From a virus, in the IMG/VR virus record IMGVR_UViG_3300025102_000289, positions 1 to 23,897 of that record: a stretch of DNA of 23,897 nucleotides; one strand, given 5' to 3'. The position numbers and the translations under genes were made by a program. The notes beneath the pieces were generated by a model, which was not told where the DNA came from, ran no database searches, and saw nothing but the letters and a program-made list of their open reading frames with translations. Shown piece after piece: positions 23,409-23,897 of the stretch; the first letter of the stretch is position 1, and each line of letters starts with the position of its first letter.

Positions 23409-23860
23409 TGTGGCCTTGCTAATAACCCATCATCTAAAGGATTATCAGCCTCAATACTTTGAGCAATCGCTGTCTTTTTGTTGGCTACATGTTGCTCTTC
23501 TCGCGCACGCGCATTGACCCCCAAAGATCTACGCAGTGATAGCAAGTCTCCCGTCAAGCTTTTTACTATTCTAACTCTAGGATTTTCTACACTTGTTCCG
23601 TTTTGACGGGTGGTTATATAGCCCTCAGAGCGCAAAGCTTGCTGCTCTGTGTTAAGATCTGCCATTGTTCTAGCCATCATTGCAGCAATTTCTAGAGCGT
23701 GTTGTGTCCACTGAGATCTAGCAAATTCGTTTATCACATTATGAAAAAAAGGTAAGTCGCTTTTATCTAGTGGAGTGTTGCTTGGTACGTGTACAGGCTG
23801 CGCTCCAGCTTTCATTATAGCCGCTGCACTTTCTTTGCTGTCTGTCCTAGTTCTAGCCAT
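23405..23860 (-). CDS. Terminase small subunit, P27-like, 151 aa
   Basis: The protein has the P27/Terminase_4 pattern: helical W.QHALEIAAMMARTMADLN (about 51-70), an acidic segment and SEGYITTRQNGTSVENPRV (NG at 87-88, NP at 93-94), and LLSLRRSLGV at 106-115. It is located directly upstream of the large subunit with a 4-nt overlap, the usual order. It probably recognises the packaging site and regulates the large subunit. The ATG at 23860 has only a weak AGGA, about 13 nt upstream. It is the first gene of the visible operon; 37 bases upstream of it show no clear promoter. Confidence 0.85.
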   Translation of the reverse strand: MARTRTDSKESAAAIMKAGAQPVHVPSNTPLDKSDLPFFHNVINEFARSQWTQHALEIAAMMARTMADLNTEQQALRSEGYITTRQNGTSVENPRVRIVKSLTGDLLSLRRSLGVNARAREEQHVANKKTAIAQSIEADNPLDDGLLARPQ

Positions 23861-23897
23861 ATTTCGATAAAAATCCTAGTTTACAATGTGTGTTTGT

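Overview
The window is the late structural operon of a tailed, siphovirus-like bacteriophage (or prophage). Every supported gene lies on the minus strand, packed end to end with 1-16 nt overlaps, so transcription runs from high to low coordinates. The colinear order of terminase, portal, protease, HK97-fold capsid, connector proteins, tube, chaperone, tape measure, distal tail, hub, peptidase-like protein and gpJ closely resembles the Rhodobacter-type gene transfer agent (GTA) cluster. The moderately AT-rich composition and the GNATDFG and TGAP repeat fibres are of kinds I associate with marine phages. A marine alphaproteobacterial host is therefore a reasonable inference, but it is not proven. 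No integrase, replication, lysis, tRNA or CRISPR feature is visible.

Layout, in transcription order. (1) 23860-18211, packaging and head: small and large terminase, HK97-type portal, a three-domain prohead protease with a probable nested start, and the major capsid protein. The capsid gene is followed 9 nt later by a perfect intrinsic terminator. (2) 18158-15190, neck and tube: a small unknown protein, gp6-like connector, head closure protein, HK97 gp10-like protein, DUF3168 terminator, major tail protein and a tail assembly chaperone. The chaperone carries an A9 slippery run from which a -1 shift opens a 70-codon extension reaching the tape measure start. (3) 15189-8475, tail tip: tape measure, distal tail protein, DUF2163-like hub, DUF6950 peptidase-like protein and a gpJ-like receptor-binding protein with two FN3 domains. 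(4) 8478 to the left edge, fibres and accessory virion proteins: an assembly-chaperone-like protein, several small repeat-domain proteins, a protein with a cupredoxin-like domain, three tandem paralogous six-repeat (probable six-bladed propeller) fibres, two hypothetical proteins, and a 23-residue-repeat protein that runs off the left edge.

The most notable points are the candidate programmed -1 frameshift before the tape measure gene, the cupredoxin-like domain with a complete His-Cys-His-Met ligand set in a virion protein, the three fibres with exactly six repeats each linked by TAGGA stop/ribosome-site junctions, the uninterrupted 15 x 23-residue repeat protein, the protease fusion with a nested start, and the terminator directly after the capsid gene. 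All functional names rest on reading the protein sequences; no database search was run.
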